Below are positions 15,539 to 21,632 of a DNA stretch of 21,632 nt, piece by piece. Made by a program: the position numbers and the translations under genes. The notes below the pieces were generated by a model, which was not told the origin of the DNA, ran no database searches, and worked only from the letters and a program-made list of their open reading frames with translations. The stretch's first letter is position 1. Each line of letters starts with the position of its first letter. This DNA comes from Candidatus Uhrbacteria bacterium (GTDB lineage Bacteria > Patescibacteriota > Patescibacteriia > 2-12-FULL-60-25): contig SICT01000008.1 of NCBI GenBank assembly GCA_009691315.1, positions 1 to 21,632 of the forward strand, in the 5' to 3' direction.

Positions 15539-15958
15539 CCGATTCGTCGGAGCCACGTTTGCGTTTCTTCTTCACCTCTCGATGAAGCTATCGACCGTTA
15601 CGCGCGGCCGTTCGACAAGCTCACGGCTTGCCGCTGAAAGAAGTCCGATTTGATTCGCTCCTTACGGGAGACGTCGCCTCAAAACATCTTTTCGAAAACG
15701 AGAAGTGTTCTCCTCCATAACTCCTCGATTCAATCTCCGATATTCCTATCAGAAATCCAATCAAGGATCCCAGCGAGTTGCATGCTGGGAACCGAGTGCT
15801 AACTTCTTCCCACGAGGGAGAAGAAGTCGTGGCTCTATCTGCGTTTTCGTCTTCCGGTCGAACTCGGCCACGAGCGATCATTCAATGAATGATCTGAGGC
15901 ACCGGAATAACGCCTTGTCACGTAATTCGCACAGCGAATTTTACGTGACGTTTTTTTT
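15539..15958 (+). ncRNA. Candidate structured RNA ending in a perfect terminator
   Basis: No convincing gene is found in this 420-nt stretch, but hairpins follow one another: 15539-15550 (UUCG loop), 15570-15587, 15616-15630, 15658-15670, 15683-15709 (11 pairs, AAAA loop), 15768-15790 (7 pairs) and 15802-15827 (8 pairs). A long-range stem (GCGTT plus TTCCGGT with ACCGGAA plus AACGC, 15841-15913) then encloses a palindrome of 8-nt arms at 15876-15894. The last element, 15917-15949, is a 9+5 bp hairpin followed by eight T's (15951-15958), a T-run present only on the plus strand. The stems at 15658 and 15683 contain U-G pairs that work only in plus-strand RNA. RNase P, tmRNA and SRP RNA signatures were sought and not found. 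The 5' end and promoter are not resolved. Confidence 0.5.
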
Positions 15959-16031
15959 CTTCGCTTGATGTTAATCAGCGAATCTTCGTACTCAGCTTTT
16001 CTCCATCTCACGACGGATACTTCACCTTTCC

Positions 16032-16055
16032 CACGGGCTAGGAATGATTCCCGTG
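16032..16055. repeat. Inverted repeat after the Trp-rich gene
   Basis: CACGGG (16032-16037) and CCCGTG (16050-16055) pair around a 12-nt loop that itself contains GGAATGATTCC. It begins 15 nt downstream of the minus-strand gene's stop. No T-run follows, so it is more likely an mRNA-end or processing structure than a terminator. Confidence 0.4.
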
Positions 16056-16069
16056 TTTCAAGATCGCCT

Positions 16070-16471
16070 CTACTCCGAGACCATCTCGAGCAGACGCTCA
16101 AGATCCTTCAAGATGCGATCCGGAACTTTTTTTTCATCAAAATCTCGGATCCTTTCAAGTTTCCCAAACCCCGTCCACTTCCTGATGCCGGTCTTGTCGA
16201 TGTCGACACGCCAGCCAGCCTCCCATCCGACGACGGACACCCGAAGGTGTCCTCCATCGGCCTCGATCCAGACGTACTCGAATTGGAACTCGACCCGGCC
16301 CCATCCAACTCCGATTTCCCTATGGGCCACGACGCTACAGGCGTCGTTGATGGCAGCCACCCGAACGATCACGTTTCCGCCCCCGTCCATCCTCTGGCCC
16401 GATGAGGGACGTACCCCCCACATCGGGGTGTTACCACTCTCCACCTTCTCCAACATCCAATTTTTTTTCAT
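16070..16471 (-). CDS. Unknown tryptophan-rich protein of the csx3 island
   Basis: The start at ATG 16471 is set by GGAG 7 nt upstream; the frame stays open to a GTG further up but without support. The product has 133 residues and matches no family I recognise. Residues 18-90 are predicted beta-rich (NVIVRVAAINDACSVV, VEFQFEYVWIE, HLRVSVVGWEAGW), with seven Trp in all (W5, W18, W57, W68, W83, W87, W99). A basic-acidic segment and an amphipathic helix (VPDRILKDLERLLEMV) close the protein. There is no signal peptide or membrane span. The codons are GC-rich at third positions, as in csx3, and unlike the flanks. It is on the same strand as csx3, 613 nt upstream, with the candidate RNA between them on the other strand. 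Confidence 0.65.
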   Translation of the reverse strand: MKKNWMLEKVESGNTPMWGVRPSSGQRMDGGGNVIVRVAAINDACSVVAHREIGVGWGRVEFQFEYVWIEADGGHLRVSVVGWEAGWRVDIDKTGIRKWTGFGKLERIRDFDEKKVPDRILKDLERLLEMVSE

Positions 16472-16619
16472 CTCTTTTCTCCAGCGCTCGCCCGCGATTA
16501 TTACCGCAGTCACCACTGGAGTCCCTTTTCGAGTCGCTCCTCCATCAAATCCTCCAGACGATACCCTCGCCTTTCAGATCAGACAGCGCTCCTCTTATTC
16601 ACCACCATTTCCTTCTCGC

Positions 16620-16926
16620 TCACGCCGAACTCTCGGCGATCACAAGCAGGCTAATGATGATGCCACCAGAAAATACGAAAGCTACAAGCTCTCCCCTCCT
16701 CTGGTGTTTCAATTGTCAAAGTTCGTCTCTCCTACAATCCGTCCAGACTCGTCCATGCGTCTTTTTGTAGTAGCGACTGTCCCGGCTCCCATCGAAGATC
16801 CTTCACTTTCGTTCAGGATAACCATGAGGGCAGGACGCACTCGATACTACTTGGCACGAGGGCCAAGAGGATGACAGCGATTGTTTCCACCGCCCGTTTG
16901 AGCAGCTTTCGTATTCCACGTGTCAC
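16620..16926 (-). other. Chain of tiny overlapping ORFs, two with membrane spans (tentative)
   Basis: Four short minus-strand frames follow one another with overlaps. (1) 16926-16813, GTG start, 37 aa, basic N-terminus then a hydrophobic stretch (AVETIAVILLALVP). (2) 16825-16709, 38 aa, with an internal ATG 16792 behind AAGGA. (3) 16712-16620, TTG start overlapping the previous TGA, 30 aa, with hydrophobic VAFVFSGGIIISLLVIA. (4) A 14-aa GTG frame overlapping the next stop as GTGA. No known family matches. Chance open frames are common in GC-rich DNA, so each alone is weak; the overlaps and two membrane-like segments are what make the set notable. The rest of 16472-17040 shows nothing else I can support. 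Confidence 0.25.
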
Positions 16927-17043
16927 CGTAAGATGCGATTTACATCTTGGGGCAGGATCTCTCTTCCCTGACCGAGCTAGGCTCGATCATCATCCCCTAA
17001 AATGTTTTCGCGTAGTTGAAGGTACGTTATATAAGGAACAAAA

Positions 17044-17072
17044 TAAGGAACTTTCTGAGAGAAAGTTCCTTA
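17044..17072 (-). terminator. Perfect 13-bp inverted repeat, possible minus-strand terminator
   Basis: TAAGGAACTTTCT and its exact complement flank a GAG loop. On the minus strand the stem runs into ATTTTGTT, a modest T-rich tail. TATAAT-like sequence (TTATATAA) lies on both sides, and ATAAGGAAC is repeated just left of the stem. It may be a terminator at the upstream edge of the island or a remnant of a small palindromic element. Confidence 0.4.
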
Positions 17073-17100
17073 AACCTGTCATTATATAATTTGTATTGCG

Positions 17101-17132
17101 TCTAGGACTTGCTCTCTCTTTCAAGGCCTAGA
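17101..17132. repeat. Inverted repeat TCTAGG...CCTAGA
   Basis: TCTAGG-A-CTTG (17101-17111) pairs with CAAG-G-CCTAGA (17122-17132) apart from one A-G mismatch; the loop is a pyrimidine run. No gene lies in 17073-17248. Function is unknown. Confidence 0.35.
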
Positions 17133-17248
17133 AGGTTGTTTATGTAAGGTTCGTTCTGTCTTCCGTTGCTGGTGTTCTGATCTTGTGGCTACATAGTAAC
17201 ATGATTTAATAAAAGTGTCAAGTCTTAACAGTCATAATTTATATAATA

Positions 17249-17264
17249 TGGCTAATTTTAGCCA
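17249..17264. promoter_or_regulatory. Palindromic operator candidate upstream of the TrmB-type gene
   Basis: TGGCTAA-TT-TTAGCCA is a perfect 7-bp inverted repeat in AT-rich DNA, 24 bp before the -35 and 60 bp before the start of the regulator gene. Position and symmetry fit autoregulation by a dimeric winged-helix protein (inference). Confidence 0.4.
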
Positions 17265-17287
17265 AAATAGTTATACACAACTTGCCA

Positions 17288-17316
17288 TTTTCAATATGAC
17301 ATAAATCTGTTATACT
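17288..17316 (+). promoter_or_regulatory. Promoter of the TrmB-type gene, predicted leaderless
   Basis: TTTTCA (17288-17293), a 17-bp spacer and TATACT (17311-17316) precede ATG 17325 by only 8 nt, so transcription should start at or next to the initiation codon. Confidence 0.6.
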
Positions 17317-17324
17317 GATTTTAT

Positions 17325-18107
17325 ATGAAACATGACATGCCATTTCCCATCCTGGAAAAATTAGGCTTATCCCAGACGGAAGCCTTGATATATGGTCTTT
17401 TATTGGAATCTGGGACCACAAAAGCACGTGACTTGGTCCAAAAATCCGATATAGGACGGGGCAATGTCTACAATATATTGATGCAATTAAAGGCCAAGGG
17501 ATTGGTTCTGATGATTGAGGGTAAACAACAGCAGTTCCAGGCAGTGGATCCATCCAAATTACGCTCTTTGTTAGAAAACCAATTGAATCAAGCAAAACGC
17601 TTAGAAGAAGAATTTCAAAATACGCTCCCCCAACTCACCTCTACCTTTAATTTGTCGACGGGTAAGCCGGTCATCGAGATTTTTGAGGGTCTAGAGGGTT
17701 CAGAAAAAGCCCTGGCAGACTCATTAACGAGTACGGGGGAAATTCTGACGTATCTTGATCCAGATGCGCTTGCAGGCCCTTTCGCCGAGATAAATAAACG
17801 CTACATCAAACAACGGATCGAAAAGCAAATCAAAAAAAGGATCATCCTGCCAAAAACAAAAACGGCTGAAACCTACGCCCAAATCATGAAAGGTCCGTTT
17901 ACTGAAATTCGCCTCGTTGAAAATTTTGCTCCTGGTTTTTCGACTGCCATGGAGCTCTACAACAATAAAGTCGCTTTTCACACTCTTACCCCAAAAAAAA
18001 CGATCTCCTTTATTATCGAAGACTCGTCCGTCACTGCCCTCCAGCGCGCGCAGTTTGAATGTATGTGGAAGATCGGGGATCAGCCTCAATCGCCACATAC
18101 CTCATAG
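17325..18107 (+). CDS. TrmB-family transcriptional regulator
   Basis: The protein has 260 residues. Residues about 8-75 are the TrmB winged helix: LEKLGLSQTEALIYGLLLESG, then KARDLVQKSDIGRGNVYNILMQLKAKGLV (recognition helix) and a wing ending QQFQAVDP. A coiled-coil linker of about 30 residues (LRSLLENQLNQAKRLEEEF) follows, and a C-terminal effector-type domain (about 110-250) containing FEGLEGSEKALADSL. Archaeal TrmB proteins sense sugars; CPR members of this group are mostly uncharacterised, so the ligand is unknown. The start fits the TATACT box 8 nt upstream. Codon use matches the host genes, not the neighbouring island. Its last 77 bp overlap the convergent GNAT gene, which raises the chance of mutual antisense effects. 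Confidence 0.85.
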   Translation: MKHDMPFPILEKLGLSQTEALIYGLLLESGTTKARDLVQKSDIGRGNVYNILMQLKAKGLVLMIEGKQQQFQAVDPSKLRSLLENQLNQAKRLEEEFQNTLPQLTSTFNLSTGKPVIEIFEGLEGSEKALADSLTSTGEILTYLDPDALAGPFAEINKRYIKQRIEKQIKKRIILPKTKTAETYAQIMKGPFTEIRLVENFAPGFSTAMELYNNKVAFHTLTPKKTISFIIEDSSVTALQRAQFECMWKIGDQPQSPHTS

Positions 18108-20409
18108 CTGGATTTTTAGGATCCGCAAAATAACGCGAAACAATTCTCCCTTGTTGCGATGCCTCGCGGATCGTCGTTAAAAAACGATCTTTCTCGGTGC
18201 GTAGATCAAACTTCAATACGCGAACGCCTTGCGTACGATCTTCCATCAGACGTTCCCGCGTCATCCCCGGCGCCCGAGAACGAAGAACCAATTGATCATC
18301 GCGCAAGATTTTCAAGAGCGGCGCGTGTTTTCCTTTTTCATCCACCTTCGTTTCGTCAATTCCCGTAATAATATGATCCATATCCTCGACGTAACTCGTC
18401 CCGACAATCGCATCTGGTACCACATGTGCATGCAACACAAATCCCTTTTTCGCCTTATCATCAATGGTGCGTTTCATGAGAGCATTTCCGATAGAAGATC
18501 CGCGATAATCTGGATGGATATTAAATGAGCCTCCGTATAATACTCGTTCCCCCAAATCTGGACGTTCATCAAAACGAATGAACCCAATCACATGACCATC
18601 TTTTTTCAACAAGGTAAAACGTGTCTTCGCATTATTTATATGCAATTTTTCTTCCAACGCTTTCTTAAAATTTCCTGCAGCAATTTTATCTTGATCCACC
18701 CAATTCATCCGCAAAACCTCTTTTATTTCATCCTTTTCCTGATCCGACAATTCTTTGGGAAGACGGTCTGAAATATATTCTACATGGTGCAGTTCCTCAA
18801 ATTTTATTCCTTGCTTTTTTCCGACCGTCTTGCAAACACTTGTAAATAAAATAAGATCCTCCTCATAATGTTCCAAATTTTTGATCAAATCTTCCGCATA
18901 AAAATGCTTCTTCTTTTGATCCCGTGCTTTGTCCGCAAAATCGAGGAGAACGCGCTTCGCTCGTGCGATAAGCTCTCCGTTGAGCTGTGCTCGATCAAGC
19001 GAATAATCCTTTGCTGATTCAAATACCTGATCTGTGAGATCTTTCGTTGTTTTTCTTGTCAGGTTTAGCAGTTCATTATATCGACGGAAAATCGTCCGCG
19101 CCATTGGATCGCCCAATTCCTGAACAAGAAGGTAGATCTTTTTTCCCTGCTTCGCATCCCCTTCCGCGCTCAAGAATGTCCGTAACCCTTCGATTTTAAA
19201 TTTGCTAATAAAGGTGATGAATGTGGCCTGCTCCACAGAATTCATCGCTCCAACAATATCCGTCACTCTCGTCTGCTCGTCTTCTGATAACCCGGAGTAA
19301 TTCACGGGGATCTTCTCCCATAACTTATTACCAACTTCCAAATTCACCATGGAACGCATCCTCTCATCGACCGTGGATAGCCCCACATATTCCTTAAGAT
19401 CAATCATATCTGGCGACGCATATTCCCGTGTTTGACCTGAACCAAAAGAAACAGTCCTCCCCGCTAATCGTGGGTCACCTTTCTGAAAAATAGTAAACGT
19501 ATATTTAATGTGTTCGATCCCATTTGGCGCACGTTCGACCAATCCACCAACTCCAGGCGAAAGATCTTTCACAGAATAGGATTCTCTCGCAAATCGCCGA
19601 CCAATAGAATGAATAACCCCATGCAACATGATCGTACCACTTTTAGAAATATGCCCGCGATCAATGCGTTGCTCTTGATCGGTTGCATGACTCGTTGAAC
19701 GAAAATCATCGGCTCGAATCAATCCTCGTTGAACCAGATTATGCGCATGACGCGTTACATACTCCCTAGGGGCATGCATAGAGTCTCCCTCCTTGGGATC
19801 CCCTCCGCTAAAACCCATCGCCTCAAACCATTCTCCATTGATCGGTCGGTATGCTCGACTTTCTTTATTCCGCACCAACAATCTCCCTTGCGCATCCCGC
19901 ATCGCGTCCCCATACTGCGGATGATACATAAGCGCCGCGATGGCAACTTCGTTCATCTGTAAATGTTCATGCTGACTTGGATAGGAAAGTTTTTTTGATT
20001 GCGCTGCGATATTTGGCAATTCCCACAATCCAAGATAAAAATCTTGTTGCCGAATTTTTTGTGGATCAAACGCAACGTCCTCGGTTTCTGGTGTATAAAA
20101 TAATTTCTTTGGCTTCGCCTCCATCCCTTTCCGTTCCCAATCTTCCTCCGACACGATGTGCGCGTCTCGAAACGTCAAATAAAAAATGGACGCCGAATCT
20201 TTTTCAAAATACGAATCAAACCTCCCTCCGGATGCAAACTCCGCGATCCCCCGAATCTTTTTGATCAACCCTGTTCGAAGATCTTCCACGCGCACGATCA
20301 TCCGCCCTTCTTCGTGCCGCACCATTCCCAACCGTTCCAGACGTTGCAACATCACCTGACGGAACTCTGATTCTGAAGGAATTTGGCGAACAGACTCTCG
20401 AGAATACAT
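18031..20409 (-). CDS. Large protein with C-terminal GNAT acetyltransferase domain
   Basis: The product has 792 residues. Only the region at about 590-680 is recognisable: RFTLLKKDGHVIGFIRFDE, then GGSFNIHPDYRGSSIGNALM, where RGSSIG is the acetyl-CoA pyrophosphate loop (R/Q-x-x-G-x-G/A) in slightly altered form, followed by an amphipathic helix and strand. The first 350 residues are mixed alpha/beta with HGVIHSIGRRFA and HISKSG, of unknown fold. Residues 350-580 are mostly helical and charged. The C-terminal 100 residues (RTEKDRFLTTIREASQQG) may help substrate binding. There is no signal peptide. I infer an N-acetyltransferase joined to unknown domains; the substrate is not predictable. The ATG 20409 has no ribosome binding site and lies 71 nt from the divergent holB start. 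Confidence 0.7.
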   Translation of the reverse strand: MYSRESVRQIPSESEFRQVMLQRLERLGMVRHEEGRMIVRVEDLRTGLIKKIRGIAEFASGGRFDSYFEKDSASIFYLTFRDAHIVSEEDWERKGMEAKPKKLFYTPETEDVAFDPQKIRQQDFYLGLWELPNIAAQSKKLSYPSQHEHLQMNEVAIAALMYHPQYGDAMRDAQGRLLVRNKESRAYRPINGEWFEAMGFSGGDPKEGDSMHAPREYVTRHAHNLVQRGLIRADDFRSTSHATDQEQRIDRGHISKSGTIMLHGVIHSIGRRFARESYSVKDLSPGVGGLVERAPNGIEHIKYTFTIFQKGDPRLAGRTVSFGSGQTREYASPDMIDLKEYVGLSTVDERMRSMVNLEVGNKLWEKIPVNYSGLSEDEQTRVTDIVGAMNSVEQATFITFISKFKIEGLRTFLSAEGDAKQGKKIYLLVQELGDPMARTIFRRYNELLNLTRKTTKDLTDQVFESAKDYSLDRAQLNGELIARAKRVLLDFADKARDQKKKHFYAEDLIKNLEHYEEDLILFTSVCKTVGKKQGIKFEELHHVEYISDRLPKELSDQEKDEIKEVLRMNWVDQDKIAAGNFKKALEEKLHINNAKTRFTLLKKDGHVIGFIRFDERPDLGERVLYGGSFNIHPDYRGSSIGNALMKRTIDDKAKKGFVLHAHVVPDAIVGTSYVEDMDHIITGIDETKVDEKGKHAPLLKILRDDQLVLRSRAPGMTRERLMEDRTQGVRVLKFDLRTEKDRFLTTIREASQQGRIVSRYFADPKNPAMRYVAIEADPRSSTYIQTARAGGQ

Positions 20410-20445
20410 AGGAAATTATTGATATGGTGGACTATTCTCAGTTTT

Positions 20446-20474
20446 CTGACAAGGTTCTTTTTCTTTGTTATCCT
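20446..20474 (+). promoter_or_regulatory. Promoter of holB, predicted leaderless
   Basis: CTGACA (20446-20451), a 17-bp spacer and TATCCT (20469-20474) lie 6 nt before ATG 20481, so the mRNA should begin at about the start codon. This also decides the start: an upstream in-frame ATG at 20424 would precede the promoter. Confidence 0.65.
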
Positions 20475-20480
20475 ACCCAA

Positions 20481-21296
20481 ATGATCGATCCCTTGTTTGC
20501 TGACGTGACAGGCCATGAGACCATTCTCAAAATTTTGACGCGGGCCAAAGAGACACCAGCGACCGCGTATTTGTTTTCTGGATCGAGTGGCATTGGAAAA
20601 AAAATGGTGGCAGAAAAATTTGCCAGGTTGTTATTAAAACAAGACGCACATCTCCCCCTTGATGCCCATCCAGATTTTATTCGGGTGGAACGAGAGGCGG
20701 AGGCGAAAGAGATAACCGTCAAACAGGCACGTGCGCTCATTGAGCGGATCTATCTCACGTCTGCACGGGGAGGATTTCGCGTGGCGCTCATTGCACAAGC
20801 GGATCGGTTAAATGAAGAAGCCTGCAATGCCCTCTTAAAAGCTGTGGAAGAACCTCCGGCGAGCATGGTCTATCTTTTTGTGACAGAGCTGCCAAACAGG
20901 TTACCCGCAACTCTTCGCTCGCGCCTCGTCACGATCCCTTTCAGCGGACGTTCATCAGAAACCCACGAAGATCAATCTCAACTGTTTGAAACGCTCATGC
21001 ACGAACCCGTTGGTGTGCAATGCGCCGCTCTCGAAGAATTAAATAAAAAAGTTGAGGCCGAGGACGATGCTGAACAGAAATGGCGTCATGTGTTACAATC
21101 CCTCATGCAGAATTGTGCGATGACATTGGTCGATCATCCAACAGAGGCCCTACGTTTTGGTCATGGGCTCATCCATGCCTGGCATATGAACGGCTCATCG
21201 TTGTCCCCTCGTCTGGCTCTCGAATGGGCCGCGATTCCTCTTTCCATTAAATCCTCTCTTTCACTCCCCTCTTTTCTTGAATCATCTTTTTTATGA
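20481..21296 (+). CDS. holB: DNA polymerase III, delta-prime subunit (clamp loader)
   Basis: Delta-prime is a fixed subunit of the clamp-loader ATPase that opens the beta clamp at primed DNA. The 271-residue protein starts MIDPLFADVTGHETI. GSSGIGKK (34-41) is the P-loop region, ADRLNEEACNALLKAVEEPP lies at about 107-126, and TLRSRLVTIPF (sensor-1/SRC region with Ser-Arg) follows. The Cys of the usual zinc module are absent: the stretch from P-loop to DAHPDF is short and Cys-free. Walker B is degenerate (LIAQAD), as expected for a subunit that does not hydrolyse ATP. A longer reading from 20424 is rejected because the promoter lies inside it. The stop overlaps the ATG of the next lipoprotein gene (ATGA). 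Confidence 0.88.
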   Translation: MIDPLFADVTGHETILKILTRAKETPATAYLFSGSSGIGKKMVAEKFARLLLKQDAHLPLDAHPDFIRVEREAEAKEITVKQARALIERIYLTSARGGFRVALIAQADRLNEEACNALLKAVEEPPASMVYLFVTELPNRLPATLRSRLVTIPFSGRSSETHEDQSQLFETLMHEPVGVQCAALEELNKKVEAEDDAEQKWRHVLQSLMQNCAMTLVDHPTEALRFGHGLIHAWHMNGSSLSPRLALEWAAIPLSIKSSLSLPSFLESSFL

Positions 21297-21632
21297 AACG
21301 CTCTTTATTTCTCGCTCCTTTACTCGCGCTCGTCTTGCTTGGTCAAGGTTGTTTAAACGGTCCGGCCAAACTTGATGGTGGTGCGTTTATGACCAAAGAT
21401 AGCGGAATCAATTGGATTCAGTTAAAAACGCTCAATCTCGGTACGCGGCTTGGGAGTCTGGCTGATCTTGGCACCGTCACCATGACGATCGATCCTCAGG
21501 ACCCACTGGCCCTCTATATGGGTACCACAGAAAATGGTCTCCTTTATTCGCTCGACGGCGGAGATTCTTGGGCGCCAAGCAAAGGCCTGTCCATTGGCCG
21601 CATCAATGCCATCCTGGTTGATCCAAAAGACA
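21293..21632 (+). CDS. Lipoprotein with BNR/sortilin-like propeller repeats, N-terminal part
   Basis: The frame opens at ATG 21293, overlapping the holB stop by 4 nt, and is open to the window end (113 codons). The N-terminus has KR, a hydrophobic core and the lipobox LLGQGC at about 15-20, so it is an exported lipoprotein. The mature part shows KDSGINWIQL and SLDGGDSWAPS, the Asp-box (S-x-D-x-G-x-x-W) of BNR/Ycf48/sortilin-type beta-propellers, with VDPKD and IDPQDPLALYMGTTENGLLYS between them. Such propellers bind proteins or glycans on the cell surface. Only the first blades are present, so the total size is unknown. Confidence 0.85.
   Translation, partial: MKRSLFLAPLLALVLLGQGCLNGPAKLDGGAFMTKDSGINWIQLKTLNLGTRLGSLADLGTVTMTIDPQDPLALYMGTTENGLLYSLDGGDSWAPSKGLSIGRINAILVDPKD

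Noticed and set aside
15621..15881. Minus-strand 86-codon frame inside the hairpin-rich stretch
   Set aside because: No ribosome binding site, mixed composition, and it crosses several strong stems that better fit a structured RNA.
16480..16620. TGA read as glycine (Gracilibacteria/Absconditabacteria code), because one micro-ORF stays protein-like past its TGA
   Set aside because: TGA is the clear stop of several genes here, with ATGA overlaps at 11866, 12129, 8661 and 6359; reading through would extend them into neighbours.
16044..16874. 276-codon plus-strand open frame
   Set aside because: The product is Ser/Arg/Pro-rich without motifs, has no ribosome binding site, and lies opposite the better supported 133-aa gene; it is a GC-driven shadow frame.
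14060..17220. CRISPR array next to csx3
   Set aside because: No regularly spaced direct repeats were found; only single inverted repeats and the 10-mer TCCGACAACC, present twice (14073 and 14321), which is too few and too short.
14056..17240. Attachment-site direct repeats bounding the island
   Set aside because: I compared the sequence after 14056 with that around 17040-17240 and found no shared repeat longer than about 8 nt, and no integrase or tRNA nearby.
1..21632. tRNA, rRNA, RNase P RNA, tmRNA or insertion sequence
   Set aside because: No T-loop GGTTCGA with a fitting acceptor stem, no RNase P core motif, no tmRNA end and no transposase-like frame were seen on either strand by eye; a covariance-model scan would be decisive.

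Overview
The window looks like an assembled fragment of a small-genome, ultra-reduced bacterium of the Candidate Phyla Radiation (Patescibacteria). This is inferred from the gene content: a DUF4012 surface protein, a short TsaB, a TrmB-type regulator, a coiled-coil protein with short tandem repeats, densely overlapping genes (ATGA junctions), and genes that mostly lack a Shine-Dalgarno sequence. Several genes carry a -10 box only 6-8 nt before the ATG, which predicts leaderless mRNAs. TGA is used as a normal stop. I cannot place the organism more precisely without a search.

Layout. 1-2109 (minus): the 5' end of a proline-rich lipoprotein, an HD-domain phosphohydrolase and a cyclopropane-fatty-acid synthase. 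2223-3008 (plus): a secreted hendecad-repeat coiled-coil protein, ended by a two-way terminator. 3389-9658 (minus): one compact operon, read as winged-helix protein, tsaB, membrane glycosyltransferase, soluble glycosyltransferase, DUF4012 protein, mreB; the theme is cell envelope and cell shape. 9764-13586 (plus): a second overlapping operon, with a PP2C-like pseudophosphatase joined through one membrane span to a beta-propeller, a small two-span membrane protein, and a RecB-like/RNase H-like nuclease. 13648-14013: a coiled-coil protein followed by a strong terminator.

14.06-17.2 kb is a foreign-looking island. Its genes have strong AAAGGAG/GGAG ribosome binding sites and very high GC at third codon positions, unlike the flanks. 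It encodes a Csx3/Crn3-like protein (the family that degrades cyclic oligoadenylate in type III CRISPR signalling), then a P-loop protein that resembles the ATPase half of Csx3-ATPase fusions, a tryptophan-rich unknown protein, and a chain of tiny overlapping ORFs, two of them with membrane spans. Opposite to csx3 lies a run of about nine hairpins ending in a perfect intrinsic terminator, which I read as an undescribed structured RNA of about 400 nt. No cas genes or repeat-spacer array are visible. This island is the most interesting part of the window.

17.3-21.6 kb returns to host-like sequence: a TrmB-family regulator with a palindromic site upstream, a convergent 792-residue protein with a C-terminal GNAT domain, the DNA polymerase III delta-prime subunit, and the start of a lipoprotein with BNR/sortilin-like repeats.
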